Shown: positions 1 to 8,584, counted from the first letter of the stretch. The stretch is 64,000 bases of DNA from Chryseobacterium flavum (GCF_003385595.1 NZ_QNUE01000003.1:62001-126000), one strand, 5' to 3'. Numbers and translations: made by a program. The notes: generated by a model not told the origin, from the sequence alone.

Positions 1-1
1 G

Positions 2-2416
2 CCTTGGTTTACACCCAATGATAATCCCGAGAATGCATTCAGAGTAATCCTTGGTGATTTCGTAACGACAGAGGACGGTACAGGTATTGTTCACACGGCC
101 CCTACTTTCGGTGCTGATGATGCGAGAGTTGCTAAAATGGCCCAGCCTGAAGTTCCTCCAATGTTGGTAAAAGATGAAAATGACAATCTTGTACCATTGG
201 TAGATTTACAGGGTAGATTTATCAAAGGAGAAAATGTACCCGAGATATTTTCTGGAAAATATATCAAAAACGAATATTACGATGAAGGAACTGCTCCTGA
301 AAAATCATGGGATGTAGAATTGGCAATCCTGTTGAAAACAGAAAACAAGGCCTTCAAAGTAGAGAAATATGTCCACTCTTATCCACACTGCTGGAGAACA
401 GACAAACCGGTATTATATTATCCGCTGGATTCATGGTTTGTGAAAATGACCGCTGTAAAAGACAGACTGGTTAATTTGAACAAAGAGATCAACTGGAAAC
501 CGAAAGCTACCGGAGAAGGACGTTTTGCAAACTGGCTGGAAAATGTAAACGACTGGAATCTTTCCCGTTCAAGATATTGGGGTATTCCACTGCCGATCTG
601 GAGAACCGATGACCTGAAAGAAGAAAAGATTATAGGTTCTGTAGAGGAATTATACAATGAAATTGAGAAATCAATTGCAGCAGGACTGATGACTGAAAAT
701 CCGTTCAAAGGTTTCATCATCGGAAATATGGCAGAGTCCAACTATGAACTTGTGGATCTTCATAAAAATGTAGTAGACAAAGTAGTATTGGTTTCTGATT
801 CAGGGAAAGCAATGAGTCGTGAAAGTGATCTGATTGACGTTTGGTTCGATTCAGGTTCAATGCCTTATGCACAATTACATTATCCTTTCGAAAACAAAGA
901 ATTAATTGATAACAATAAAGCATTCCCTGCTGATTTTATCGCAGAAGGAGTAGACCAGACCCGTGGATGGTTCTATACCCTTCACGCAATCGGAACGGCT
1001 GTTTTTGATTCTGTTGCTTACAAAAATGTAATGAGTAACGGTCTTGTTCTGGATAAGAACGGGCAAAAGATGTCAAAACGTTTAGGAAATGCTGTAGACC
1101 CATTCGAAACACTTGCTGTATACGGACCGGATGCTACACGCTGGTATATGATCTCCAATGCAAACCCATGGGAAAACCTGAAGTTTGATATTGAAGGAAT
1201 CGACGAAGTAAGAAGAAAATTCTTCGGAACACTTTACAATACATATTCATTCTTTGCTCTATATGCGAATGTGGATGGATTCAACTATTCAGAGAAAGAA
1301 GTGGAAAACCGTCCTGAAATTGACAGATGGATCCTTTCCGAGCTGAATCTCCTGATCAAAGAAGTAAAAGCATTCTATGAAGACTATGAGCCTACAAGAG
1401 TAGCAAGAGCGATCAGCACTTTTGTGAATGACAACCTGAGCAACTGGTATGTAAGATTATGCAGAAGACGTTTCTGGAAAGGAGAATATTCTGATGACAA
1501 GATCTCTGCTTATCAGACTTTATATACTTGTCTTGAAGTAGTTGCTAAATTATCGGCTCCTATTGCTCCGTTCTTTATGGATCAATTGTATCAGGATTTA
1601 AATAAAGTAACAGGAAAAGAAAACTGTGAATCTGTACACCTTACAGATTTCCCGGTTGCTGATGAAAGCCTGATCGACCAGGATCTGGTTGAAAAAACGC
1701 ATTTAGCCCAGAATATTACAAGTATGGTTTTCTCTCTGAGAAAGAAAGAAAATGTAAAAGTTCGTCAGCCGTTACAAAAAGTATTGGTTCCTGTGTTGGA
1801 TTCTAAAACAGAAGAACAGATTCTTGCGGTTGCTGATCTTATCAAGCAGGAAGTAAATGTAAAAGAATTACAGCTGATCAATGCCGAAGAAGCATCTCAC
1901 TTAATTGTAAAACAGATAAAACCTAACTTCAAAGCGCTGGGTCCTAAATTAGGAAAAGACATGAAGGTGGTAGGTGCCGAGATTGCTAATCTTACCACAG
2001 AGCAGATTGCCGTTCTTGAGAAAGAAGGAAAACTTGATATTCAGGGCTATGAGATCACCCTTGAAGATGTGGAAATTTCCACAAAAGATATTCCGGGATG
2101 GACTGTTACTTCTGATGGAAAAACGACTGTGGCATTAGATTTGACGTTAACAGATGAATTAAAATCTGAAGGAATCGCAAGAGAATTCATTAACAGGATT
2201 CAGAATCTGCGAAAAGATAAGAATTTTGAGCTGACAGACAGAATTAATATCTTCATTGAAGAAGATTCACCGTTTATTGAAGATGTTAAGAAAAATGAGG
2301 AATATATTTCTTCGGAAGTCTTGTCAAATAAAATAGAAATTGTATCTTCACTTTCAAATTTTAACGAAATCGAAATAGATGAGGTTAATTTTAAGATAAA
2401 TGTCGAAAAAAATTAA
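2..2416 (+). CDS. ileS: Isoleucyl-tRNA synthetase, 3' part (5' end outside window)
   Basis: Charges tRNA-Ile with isoleucine in the cytoplasm (class I aminoacyl-tRNA synthetase). The frame is open from base 2, so the N-terminal HIGH region lies upstream of the window. Visible parts are the end of the CP1 editing domain (EDGTGIVHTAPTFGADD, bases about 56-106), the WFDSGSMPY and GWFYTLHAIGTA stretches, the KMSKRLGN catalytic loop near 1067-1090, and the anticodon-binding and C-terminal domains to the stop. The C-terminal tail lacks an evident zinc-binding Cys cluster, as in the eukaryote-like IleRS type. A DksA-like gene follows 58 bases downstream on the same strand. Identity is secure; the true start cannot be seen. 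Confidence 0.97.
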   Translation, partial: PWFTPNDNPENAFRVILGDFVTTEDGTGIVHTAPTFGADDARVAKMAQPEVPPMLVKDENDNLVPLVDLQGRFIKGENVPEIFSGKYIKNEYYDEGTAPEKSWDVELAILLKTENKAFKVEKYVHSYPHCWRTDKPVLYYPLDSWFVKMTAVKDRLVNLNKEINWKPKATGEGRFANWLENVNDWNLSRSRYWGIPLPIWRTDDLKEEKIIGSVEELYNEIEKSIAAGLMTENPFKGFIIGNMAESNYELVDLHKNVVDKVVLVSDSGKAMSRESDLIDVWFDSGSMPYAQLHYPFENKELIDNNKAFPADFIAEGVDQTRGWFYTLHAIGTAVFDSVAYKNVMSNGLVLDKNGQKMSKRLGNAVDPFETLAVYGPDATRWYMISNANPWENLKFDIEGIDEVRRKFFGTLYNTYSFFALYANVDGFNYSEKEVENRPEIDRWILSELNLLIKEVKAFYEDYEPTRVARAISTFVNDNLSNWYVRLCRRRFWKGEYSDDKISAYQTLYTCLEVVAKLSAPIAPFFMDQLYQDLNKVTGKENCESVHLTDFPVADESLIDQDLVEKTHLAQNITSMVFSLRKKENVKVRQPLQKVLVPVLDSKTEEQILAVADLIKQEVNVKELQLINAEEASHLIVKQIKPNFKALGPKLGKDMKVVGAEIANLTTEQIAVLEKEGKLDIQGYEITLEDVEISTKDIPGWTVTSDGKTTVALDLTLTDELKSEGIAREFINRIQNLRKDKNFELTDRINIFIEEDSPFIEDVKKNEEYISSEVLSNKIEIVSSLSNFNEIEIDEVNFKINVEKN

Positions 2417-2474
2417 CATGTAGTTATTGTATTTCAAATTCCATTTCATAATTTTATTAAAAAAGAGAAAGAAT

Positions 2475-2855
2475 ATGTCAGACGAAAGAGTTAGATACAG
2501 CGATGCTGATTTACAGGAATTTAAAGCGATCATTAAAGAAAAAATAGAAAAAGCAGAAAAAGATCTTCAGCTCATAAGAGAAAGTTTTATCAACGACCAG
2601 AATAATGGTACAGATGACACATCTCCTACATTCAAAGCTTTTGAAGAAGGAGCAGAAACATTAAGCAAAGAGCAGAATTCTATTTTAGCAGGAAGACAGG
2701 AAAAATTCGTGCGTGATCTTAAAAATGCGTTAATCAGAATTGAAAACAAAACGTATGGTGTCTGCAGAGTAACAGGAAAATTAATTCCTAAGGAAAGACT
2801 TTTAGCTGTTCCTCATGCCACATTGAGCATCGAAGCGAAAAACATGCAGAAATAA
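2475..2855 (+). CDS. TraR/DksA-family protein with degenerate zinc finger
   Basis: A 126-aa protein of the DksA/TraR type, expected to bind in the RNA polymerase secondary channel and modulate transcription. The N-terminal half is a charged coiled coil. The C-terminal stretch YGVCRVTGKLIPKERL aligns with the usual YGxCxxCGxxIxxERL finger, but only the first of the four zinc cysteines remains; the others are replaced by Thr/Ser/Ala-type residues. I start at the ATG at 2475 (MSDERVRYSD); an upstream in-frame ATG at 2427 would add a non-conserved tail. It lies between ileS and lspA on the same strand. The family call is good; whether it acts like DksA is inference. Confidence 0.85.
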   Translation: MSDERVRYSDADLQEFKAIIKEKIEKAEKDLQLIRESFINDQNNGTDDTSPTFKAFEEGAETLSKEQNSILAGRQEKFVRDLKNALIRIENKTYGVCRVTGKLIPKERLLAVPHATLSIEAKNMQK

Positions 2856-2880
2856 CCGTAAGGTTTGTAAAATAATATTG

Positions 2881-2922
2881 GGTTTATATCGTATTTACGG
2901 ATACTTTATAAACCTAATTTTT
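2881..2922 (+). terminator. Hairpin with T-rich tail after the DksA-like gene
   Basis: GGTTTATA at 2881-2888 pairs with TATAAACC at 2907-2914, with GTAT/ATAC able to extend the stem inward, followed by TAATTTTT. This is likely a moderate rho-independent terminator or attenuator before the next small gene. Confidence 0.5.
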
Positions 2923-2933
2923 AATGTATACCC

Positions 2934-3179
2934 ATGAGCGAATTATTGATTTTAGCAATTATCATCGCAGTAGTCTTATTGTTTTTTAACAGGCAATGGA
3001 TCAAAAGTAAAGCCTTTCCGGACAAGCAAAAAAACTACACCATTGATGATAAGTTTAATTCTGACAAACGTGAACGGGAGAAAGAAATCGACAGACTTCT
3101 GAATAAGATGGGCAAAAACGGAGTCAATGACTTGTCTGCAAAAGACAGAAAAAGACTTGATGAATTGTCCAGAATGTAA
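2934..3179 (+). CDS. Small membrane-anchored DUF6576-like protein
   Basis: An 81-aa protein. Residues 1-20 are a hydrophobic segment (MSELLILAIIIAVVLLFFN) that probably anchors it in the inner membrane. The rest is soluble, very rich in Lys/Asp/Arg, and ends in the pattern EIDRLLNKMGKNGVNDLSAKDRKRLDEL. That tail resembles the short DUF6576 domain also found at the C-terminus of some Bacteroidota rhomboid proteases. No enzymatic motif is visible. It precedes another small gene by 16 bases and then lspA, so the three are probably co-transcribed. Function unknown. Confidence 0.7.
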   Translation: MSELLILAIIIAVVLLFFNRQWIKSKAFPDKQKNYTIDDKFNSDKREREKEIDRLLNKMGKNGVNDLSAKDRKRLDELSRM

Positions 3180-3195
3180 AAATTAAATATAAGAA

Positions 3196-3387
3196 ATGGA
3201 ATCTATCATAGTACATCCTAAAAATTCTATGGAGCTTAGTGCGCTGAAAAGTGTGTTAAAAGAAATGAACATTAAATTTGAAAAGGCCCATGTTAAAAGT
3301 TCGTTTAACGGGCAGAAAGTAATCAAGAAAGCAAGCGATAATAAAAATGTAAAAGCGGCAAAACCGTCAAAACCTAAGGGACAATAA
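3196..3387 (+). CDS. Small DUF2683-like protein
   Basis: A 63-aa protein starting MESIIVHPKNSMELSALKSVL, then a very Lys/Ser-rich tail ending KPSKPKGQ. The N-terminal half looks like the short beta-alpha unit of DUF2683-type proteins, which occur as small antitoxin-like or regulatory proteins in Bacteroidota. The basic tail could contact nucleic acid, but that is only a guess. Its stop codon shares one base with the start of lspA at 3387, showing translational coupling. No toxin-like partner lies next to it. Confidence 0.65.
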   Translation: MESIIVHPKNSMELSALKSVLKEMNIKFEKAHVKSSFNGQKVIKKASDNKNVKAAKPSKPKGQ

Positions 3388-4025
3388 TGAAAAAGATTTT
3401 AGCTATCACATTTTTGGTATTGTTGATTGACCAGGCTTCAAAAATTTATATTAAAACCCATTTCAATCTGGACGATAGTGTTTCCGTATTTCCAGGTTTT
3501 AAATTAACATTTGTTGAAAACCCGGGAATGGCATACGGACTCCATTTCGGAGGCATCATCGGAAAATACTTTCTGGTTATCCTTAGACTTTTCCTGATCG
3601 GCGGAATGGTGTATATGTTTAAGAAATGGCTAAAGGAAGGAGCATCCAATTATCTTTTAATCCCAATGTCTATTATTTTTGCCGGCGCTATCGGAAACAT
3701 TATTGATGGAATGTTTTACGGAATGATATTCGACAGCGGAACAGTTTATGACCAAAGTATTGACCGATGGATCGGCTATGGCGGAATTTCCAAGTTTACA
3801 CCTTTCGGACAGGGATATTCTACCTTTATGAAAGGTTGTGTGGTAGACATGCTTCACTTTCCGCTGGTAGACTGGAATGTTCCTGAAAATGTTCCATTGA
3901 TCGGAGGAAAGCATATTGAGTTTTTCAAATATATTTTCAATGTTGCGGACTCTGCAATTACCGTGGGAGCTATCCTGTTGTTAATATTCAGAAAAAAAGC
4001 TTTTCCAAACGGTCTTGAGTTCTAG
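3387..4025 (+). CDS. lspA: Lipoprotein signal peptidase (signal peptidase II)
   Basis: An inner-membrane aspartyl protease that removes the signal peptide from lipid-modified prolipoproteins. Visible hallmarks are LLIDQASKIYIK near the N-terminus, VENPGMAYG, GAIGNIIDGMFYG, the catalytic Asp in VVDMLHFP, and the second Asp in FNVADSAITVG. There are four hydrophobic segments. At 212 aa it is longer than the usual 160-170 aa because of an insertion between the GNIID and VDMLHF motifs, which is common in Bacteroidota. It overlaps the preceding gene by one base. Many predicted lipoproteins elsewhere in this window would be its substrates. Confidence 0.95.
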   Translation: MKKILAITFLVLLIDQASKIYIKTHFNLDDSVSVFPGFKLTFVENPGMAYGLHFGGIIGKYFLVILRLFLIGGMVYMFKKWLKEGASNYLLIPMSIIFAGAIGNIIDGMFYGMIFDSGTVYDQSIDRWIGYGGISKFTPFGQGYSTFMKGCVVDMLHFPLVDWNVPENVPLIGGKHIEFFKYIFNVADSAITVGAILLLIFRKKAFPNGLEF

Positions 4026-4035
4026 AAATACCTGG

Positions 4036-4680
4036 ATGAGAAAAATAATCAAAAATATTTTTAAATTTTTCCTGCTTCTTCTTGTTGCAGGAATTATTTT
4101 TATAGCCTGGGCAAATTACAATATCAAAAAAGAAAGTGAATCTTTTATTTCCTACGATATTGCAGATGTACCGCAAGCTAAAGTTGCTTTACTTCTCGGG
4201 ACAGGAAAAACATTAAACAACGGAATGCCAAATGCCTATTTTTACAATAGGATTCAAGCTGCATCAGAACTCTATAAAAGCGGGAAAATAAAGTACATTA
4301 TCGTAAGTGGTGATAACAGTTCCAAAGACTACAATGAACCGGAAGACATGCAAATCGCCTTAATACAGAATGGTATCCCGCGGGATAAGATCATCATGGA
4401 CCATGCCGGATTCAGAACACTGGATTCCGTCATAAGGGCGAGAGATATCTTCGGCCAAACGAAACTGATTATTATTTCACAAAAGTTCCATAATGAAAGG
4501 GCTGTTTTTCTTGCTAAAAAAAATCATATGGAAGCTTTTGGATTTAATGCAGCAGACGTTAACAAGTATGCAGGCATTAAAACTAATATCAGGGAGTACT
4601 TTGCAAAGGCCAAAGTATATTGGGATCTTCTTTTCGGAGTAAAACCAAAATTTGGAGGAGAAAAAATTATGGTTCCGTAA
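4036..4680 (+). CDS. SanA/ElyC/YdcF-family membrane protein
   Basis: A 214-aa protein with one N-terminal transmembrane helix (residues about 7-27) followed by a DUF218 domain. Motifs include VALLLGTGK, the YIIVSGDNSS strand-loop and ARDIFGQTKLIIISQKFHNERA. SanA-type proteins influence envelope integrity and vancomycin resistance, and ElyC affects peptidoglycan and lipid-carrier metabolism; the exact reaction is unsettled. I start at the ATG at 4036, just after the lspA stop. A TTG at 4015 would overlap lspA. The position after lspA suggests an envelope-related operon. Confidence 0.8.
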   Translation: MRKIIKNIFKFFLLLLVAGIIFIAWANYNIKKESESFISYDIADVPQAKVALLLGTGKTLNNGMPNAYFYNRIQAASELYKSGKIKYIIVSGDNSSKDYNEPEDMQIALIQNGIPRDKIIMDHAGFRTLDSVIRARDIFGQTKLIIISQKFHNERAVFLAKKNHMEAFGFNAADVNKYAGIKTNIREYFAKAKVYWDLLFGVKPKFGGEKIMVP

Positions 4681-4775
4681 AATTTCCACGGGATTCATAA
4701 ACTCCCGGTGAATCTAATATAAAACCTGATTCTAATTGTTTTAATCTTTTTATTCGTTATTCCCTCCAAACCTTG

Positions 4776-4783
4776 TAAATTTG
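4776..4783 (+). promoter_or_regulatory. Bacteroidota -7 element for trpS
   Basis: TAAATTTG matches the TAnnTTTG consensus and lies 30 bases before the trpS start. No clear TTTG -33 box is seen. Confidence 0.5.
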
Positions 4784-4813
4784 CATTCATTAATTTTTAA
4801 AATATTTTAACAA

Positions 4814-5782
4814 ATGTCAAGAATTCTTACCGGCATTCAAGCCACCGGGACTCCCCATCTTGGAAATCTTCTTGGGGCAATTATTCCTGCTATTGAATTA
4901 TCCAAGCAGGAAGGAAATGAATCATTTTTATTTATTGCGAATCTTCATACGCTTACCCAGATTAAAGATGCGCAGACTTTAAGACAGAATACCTACGAGA
5001 TTGCTGCGGCTTGGCTTGCTTGTGGACTAGATACCGAAAAAACATTCTTTTACAGACAGAGTGACATCCCTGAAACCTGTGAATTATCTTGGCATTTATC
5101 ATGTTTTTTCCCTTATCAAAGATTAACATTAGCTCATTCTTTTAAGGATAAAGCAGACCGGCTGCATGATGTGAACGCAGGACTCTTCACTTATCCTATT
5201 TTGATGGCTGCAGATATTTTATTATATGATGCAGAGATTGTTCCGGTAGGAAAAGATCAGCTGCAACACCTGGAATTTGCAAGAGATGTCGCATCAAGAT
5301 TCAATAATCAGATGGGAGAAATTCTGGTGCTTCCACAATCAGAGCTTCAGGAAGATACAAAATACGTTCCGGGAACAGATGGTCATAAAATGTCAAAATC
5401 AAGAGGAAATATTATCAATATTTTTCTACCGGAAAAGGAATTGAAAAAACAGGTTATGAGTATTGAAACTGATTCTAAATCTCTGGAAGAGCCTAAAGAT
5501 CCTGAAACTGACAAGGTTTTTGCCATTTATCAATTGATTGCGACACCAGAACAGACTGAAGAATTAAGGGCTAAATATCTTGCAGGAAACTTTGGATACG
5601 GACATGCTAAAAAAGAATTGCTGGATCTTATCCTTACACGTTTTACCAAAGAAAGAGAAACCTTTGCTTATTATATGAACAATCTGGATGAGCTGGAAGC
5701 AAAATTACAGCAAGGAGCGGAAAAAACCAGACCGATTGCCTTGGAAACTCTTAAAAGAGTGCGGGCAAGTTTAGGATTTTAA
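4814..5782 (+). CDS. trpS: Tryptophanyl-tRNA synthetase
   Basis: A class I synthetase that charges tRNA-Trp, 322 aa, normal bacterial length. The HIGH-like signature is TPHLGNLLGA near residue 13, and the KMSKS loop appears as GHKMSKSRGN near residue 194. Further family blocks are TYPILMAADILLYDA and VPVGKDQLQHLEFARD. It has its own likely promoter just upstream and a strong terminator downstream, so it appears monocistronic. Confidence 0.97.
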   Translation: MSRILTGIQATGTPHLGNLLGAIIPAIELSKQEGNESFLFIANLHTLTQIKDAQTLRQNTYEIAAAWLACGLDTEKTFFYRQSDIPETCELSWHLSCFFPYQRLTLAHSFKDKADRLHDVNAGLFTYPILMAADILLYDAEIVPVGKDQLQHLEFARDVASRFNNQMGEILVLPQSELQEDTKYVPGTDGHKMSKSRGNIINIFLPEKELKKQVMSIETDSKSLEEPKDPETDKVFAIYQLIATPEQTEELRAKYLAGNFGYGHAKKELLDLILTRFTKERETFAYYMNNLDELEAKLQQGAEKTRPIALETLKRVRASLGF

Positions 5783-5802
5783 TGCTTAACTATAAAATAA
5801 GG

Positions 5803-5828
5803 AAGCCTTTCAAATTGAAAGGCTTTTC
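5803..5828. terminator. Rho-independent terminator, trpS / kinase convergence
   Basis: AAGCCTTTC at 5803-5811 pairs perfectly with GAAAGGCTT at 5817-5825, loop AAATT, followed by TTCTGTT. It lies between the convergent trpS and histidine kinase genes and may serve both. Confidence 0.8.
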
Positions 5829-5858
5829 TGTTATTTGGATACTAACTGACTCCAGGGC

Positions 5859-7142
5859 TTAACCTTTATTTTTTACAAGAATAAAATAGTGCATTCCTTC
5901 ACCAAATTCATAATTGATATCCCAACCCGGATATTGCTTTATTATAGTTTTAATGATTGACAATCCAAGGCCGGTAGAAGTGTGATCTGCCCCTTGTTTA
6001 TAAAACCGGTTAAAAATTCTGGATGTATCTAATGGCACAGAAGCCCCGCTATTTTGAAAAGTAATCCGGTCATATTCAATTATAATATTTAAAATGCCTT
6101 CCTCATTATTATATTTAATAGCATTTTTAAGGAGATTGGAAAGTAAAATATCTGCAAGGTCCCGGTTAAAGTCCGCTTCAAAAACACCTTTTTCTATTAT
6201 ATTGACACCTACATTTTTAAATTCAATAAAATCCTCATAATTTTTAACCAAGGTACTGACCATTGCATTGAAATTCACTCCGGATGTTTTATTAAACTGG
6301 CTGTTCTCTATTTTTGACAACATTAACAATGACTTATTCAGTCCAACCATTCTTCTCAGATCATTTTTAACCCCGGTAAGGAAATTCAGGTTATTTTCAT
6401 CAGGATTTTCATTCTGGATAAGCAGGTCAATTTTATTGATTACAATGGCAAGAGGCGTCTGAAGCTCATGTGATGCATTCTCAATAAACTGCTTCTGCTG
6501 ATAAAAAACAAGTTCATTCCGTTCAATCATTTCATCAATCTCCTGGTTAAGCTCTTCAAATTCTTTGATAAGATAATTTTTATTTTCCTGTTCGGATGGA
6601 ATACCAAACTGATATTTCTTCAGCTTATCAAGAATCTGATAGAATGGCCGCATGGCTTTGTTCAATAAGTACCCGTTTACTGCAACAATACTTATGACCA
6701 GAAGAATATAGAGTACGATTAAAGCAGTTGTAAGATCATATATCAATTCATCTTCTTCAACCGTAGAGGTCCGGATCACCAATCTTTGATGCCCCTTAAA
6801 CTGATCTATAAAGTCGGCCTCCAGAACCCGGTAAGGCTGGTCCTTATCATCATACTCCATATAATACATCTTATTGTAGAGCCTGCTTTTATTTTGATAT
6901 TCTCCGGCTGTAATGGGATTTATTTTAAATTCGTTAAATCCAAATTCATTGTTCCTCAACAATTGTGGATTCAAATATACCGCCTTAATAATCTGAATTT
7001 TTCTGTCTTTCAGTCCATCATCCACATTATCATGCACTTCATCCAGAATATATGCATAGAATAACCCTGCCCAGACTGCAATAATCAGCAGCAGGATCAT
7101 AATAAGATATTTAATGGTATAATATTTTAGTGAGACTTTCAT
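5859..7142 (-). CDS. Sensor histidine kinase of an OmpR-type two-component system
   Basis: A 427-aa inner-membrane kinase. Transmembrane helices at residues about 11-33 and 138-160 enclose a roughly 100-aa periplasmic sensor region. The phospho-acceptor His is H225 in SHELQTPLAIVINK, the N-box Asn is N340 in NLLKNAIKYNN, and the ATP lid is HTSTGLGLSI. Its ATG overlaps the stop of the response regulator (ATGA), so the two are translationally coupled. Together with the upstream PepSY-like protein and the tiny membrane protein it forms one minus-strand operon. The signal sensed is unknown; a periplasmic PepSY partner suggests envelope or metal input. Confidence 0.93.
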   Translation of the reverse strand: MKVSLKYYTIKYLIMILLLIIAVWAGLFYAYILDEVHDNVDDGLKDRKIQIIKAVYLNPQLLRNNEFGFNEFKINPITAGEYQNKSRLYNKMYYMEYDDKDQPYRVLEADFIDQFKGHQRLVIRTSTVEEDELIYDLTTALIVLYILLVISIVAVNGYLLNKAMRPFYQILDKLKKYQFGIPSEQENKNYLIKEFEELNQEIDEMIERNELVFYQQKQFIENASHELQTPLAIVINKIDLLIQNENPDENNLNFLTGVKNDLRRMVGLNKSLLMLSKIENSQFNKTSGVNFNAMVSTLVKNYEDFIEFKNVGVNIIEKGVFEADFNRDLADILLSNLLKNAIKYNNEEGILNIIIEYDRITFQNSGASVPLDTSRIFNRFYKQGADHTSTGLGLSIIKTIIKQYPGWDINYEFGEGMHYFILVKNKG

Positions 7143-7813
7143 CAGACAAATTTATAACCGATTCCATATACAGCCTGGAAATCAGCTTCTGCATGCTGGG
7201 ATTTTAGTTTTTTGCGAAGGTTTTTAATCTGTGAATAAATAAAATCCAGACTGTCGGCCTGATCAATATAATCTCCCCAAATGGCTTCTGCCAAAGTAGT
7301 TTTCTGTAAAGTTTTTTCCGGATGAATAATAAAATAATACAGAAGATCATATTCTTTACGGTTCAGTATCAGTTCTTCATTTCCAACCATTACCTTTCTA
7401 TTTTCCGGATCAATACTAATGTTTTTATATTGAATGATATTCTCTCCATCCTGATGGTTTCTTCTGATCACAGATTTAATTCTGGCCATCAATTCCGCAA
7501 GATGAAAAGGTTTTGCAAGATAGTCATCTGCTCCAATCTCCAGGCCTGATACCTTATCATCCACAGAATCTTTAGCAGAAAGGATAATCACAGGATCTTT
7601 TTTATGCAGCCTTTTTATTTCTTTCAACAGATCTATTCCACTTCCATCCGGCAGCATAATATCCAAAAGAATACAGTCGTAATCATAAGAAATAATTTTT
7701 TCCAGGCCCGATCTGTAGTTTTCTGCATGTTCCACGATGAAATGCTCTGACTCCAGAAATTTCTGTACAGTATCTTTTAGTTCCGGCTCATCTTCTACAA
7801 TTAAAATCTTCAT
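7142..7813 (-). CDS. OmpR/PhoB-family response regulator
   Basis: A receiver domain plus C-terminal winged helix, 223 aa. The acidic pocket is E7-D8, the phosphorylation site is D51 in CILLDIMLPDGSG, and the conserved Lys is in ILSAKDS. The Trans_reg_C domain ends in IKNLRKKLK...YGIGYKFV. I start at the ATG at 7813 (MKILIVEDEP); upstream in-frame starts add a tail unlike the family. It is coupled to the kinase by a 1-base overlap. The likely target is its own operon: two TTTCCCAA direct repeats spaced 11 bp lie at the operon promoter (8566-8584). Confidence 0.93.
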   Translation of the reverse strand: MKILIVEDEPELKDTVQKFLESEHFIVEHAENYRSGLEKIISYDYDCILLDIMLPDGSGIDLLKEIKRLHKKDPVIILSAKDSVDDKVSGLEIGADDYLAKPFHLAELMARIKSVIRRNHQDGENIIQYKNISIDPENRKVMVGNEELILNRKEYDLLYYFIIHPEKTLQKTTLAEAIWGDYIDQADSLDFIYSQIKNLRKKLKSQHAEADFQAVYGIGYKFV

Positions 7814-7898
7814 ATCACTGATTTTGTATACTTTACTATACAACTAAATTTCTATCAAATATATAAAATTATAGAGGAAAGACAGATGCTTTTAAGAA

Positions 7899-8000
7899 CT
7901 AGTAAAGCATTACCAGGACAAGAACAATATGATATATTATCCATAAAACGTCAAGAATGAATAAATAATCTCCGGCTTCCTTCCTCCAGTCCTCTTTCAT
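7899..8000 (-). CDS. Tiny single-pass membrane protein (33 aa)
   Basis: A 33-aa reading frame begins MKEDWRKEAGDYLF and continues into an almost purely hydrophobic helix (LDVLWIIYHIVLVLVMLY). A charged head of about 10 residues followed by one transmembrane helix is a common small-protein layout. An in-frame TAG sits two codons before the ATG, which fixes the start. It lies on the same strand between the PepSY-like gene (stop at 8070) and the response regulator (start 7813), so it would be part of that operon and might modulate the kinase. The evidence is layout and hydropathy only; no homologue is recognised. Confidence 0.5.
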   Translation of the reverse strand: MKEDWRKEAGDYLFILDVLWIIYHIVLVLVMLY

Positions 8001-8069
8001 AAACTATTAATTTGATTTTACATATTCCGGCTGCATCATAATGCTAAATTCATCTAAGCTGTAAGCAAA

Positions 8070-8519
8070 TCAGTCGTCAATTCTTTTAAAATTCCCTTTC
8101 CTGTCAAACTCAAGTTCTAATCCGTTGGAAAGTTCTGTTTTATAAGACCATCTTTCTTTTTCTATCTTTACAATATATGTATTCGGGAAATTTCTGGCTG
8201 TATAATTTCTGATGGATGCAGGAATAAAGCCGTAAGGTAGTTTTTGATGTTTCCCATCTGCTTCTTTCCAGTTACCATTACTGTCAAACTCTATTTTCAT
8301 TCCGTTATTCAGATAAACTTTATAATCATCAATCCCATAGATTTCTCTGTCTTCTATTGCTGAGCTTACAGGAATTCCTTTAAAATGGACGGTCAAAAAA
8401 GTCTTGGCTGCTTTAGGTAATTGGCTGGCAGATATCGCCCGATCCTGAGCAGAAACAAATCCACCAATCAACATAAAAAATAAAATAAATGCTCCGGTGA
8501 TTTTTTTTACATTTTTCAT
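8070..8519 (-). CDS. Exported PepSY-like protein
   Basis: A 149-aa protein with a Sec signal peptide (MKNVKKITGAFILFFMLIGGFVSA, cut before QDRA). The mature part has two similar halves: residues about 25-88 (KLNNGMKIEFDSNGNWKEAD type) and about 90-149 (TELSNGLELEFDRKGNFKRID). This is the tandem PepSY-like (DUF2874) fold of small periplasmic proteins in Bacteroidota, which often sit beside two-component systems. I start at 8519 because the signal peptide begins there. It heads the operon with the tiny membrane protein, regulator and kinase, and could be the kinase's periplasmic accessory or target. Confidence 0.82.
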   Translation of the reverse strand: MKNVKKITGAFILFFMLIGGFVSAQDRAISASQLPKAAKTFLTVHFKGIPVSSAIEDREIYGIDDYKVYLNNGMKIEFDSNGNWKEADGKHQKLPYGFIPASIRNYTARNFPNTYIVKIEKERWSYKTELSNGLELEFDRKGNFKRIDD

Positions 8520-8548
8520 AATATTAAGTTTTCGTTTATATTCCGGAG

Positions 8549-8584
8549 CAAAGTTCTGAATCAATTTGGGAAAGAATTGGGAAA
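8549..8584 (-). promoter_or_regulatory. Promoter with 11-bp-spaced direct repeats (likely response-regulator site)
   Basis: On the minus strand TTTCCCAA occurs twice (8577-8584 and 8566-8573), exactly one helical turn apart, which is typical for PhoB/OmpR-family binding. A near-consensus -7 element (GAACTTTG, 7 of 8) follows at 8549-8556, so the repeats cover the -33 region, as expected for direct activation. Confidence 0.55.

Noticed and set aside
3196..3387. DUF2683-like small gene read as half of a toxin-antitoxin pair
   Set aside because: No toxin-like partner; it is coupled to lspA instead.
8005..8036. A 10-codon frame (MMQPEYVKSN) just before the tiny membrane protein
   Set aside because: Too short and without composition or spacing that suggests an attenuator.
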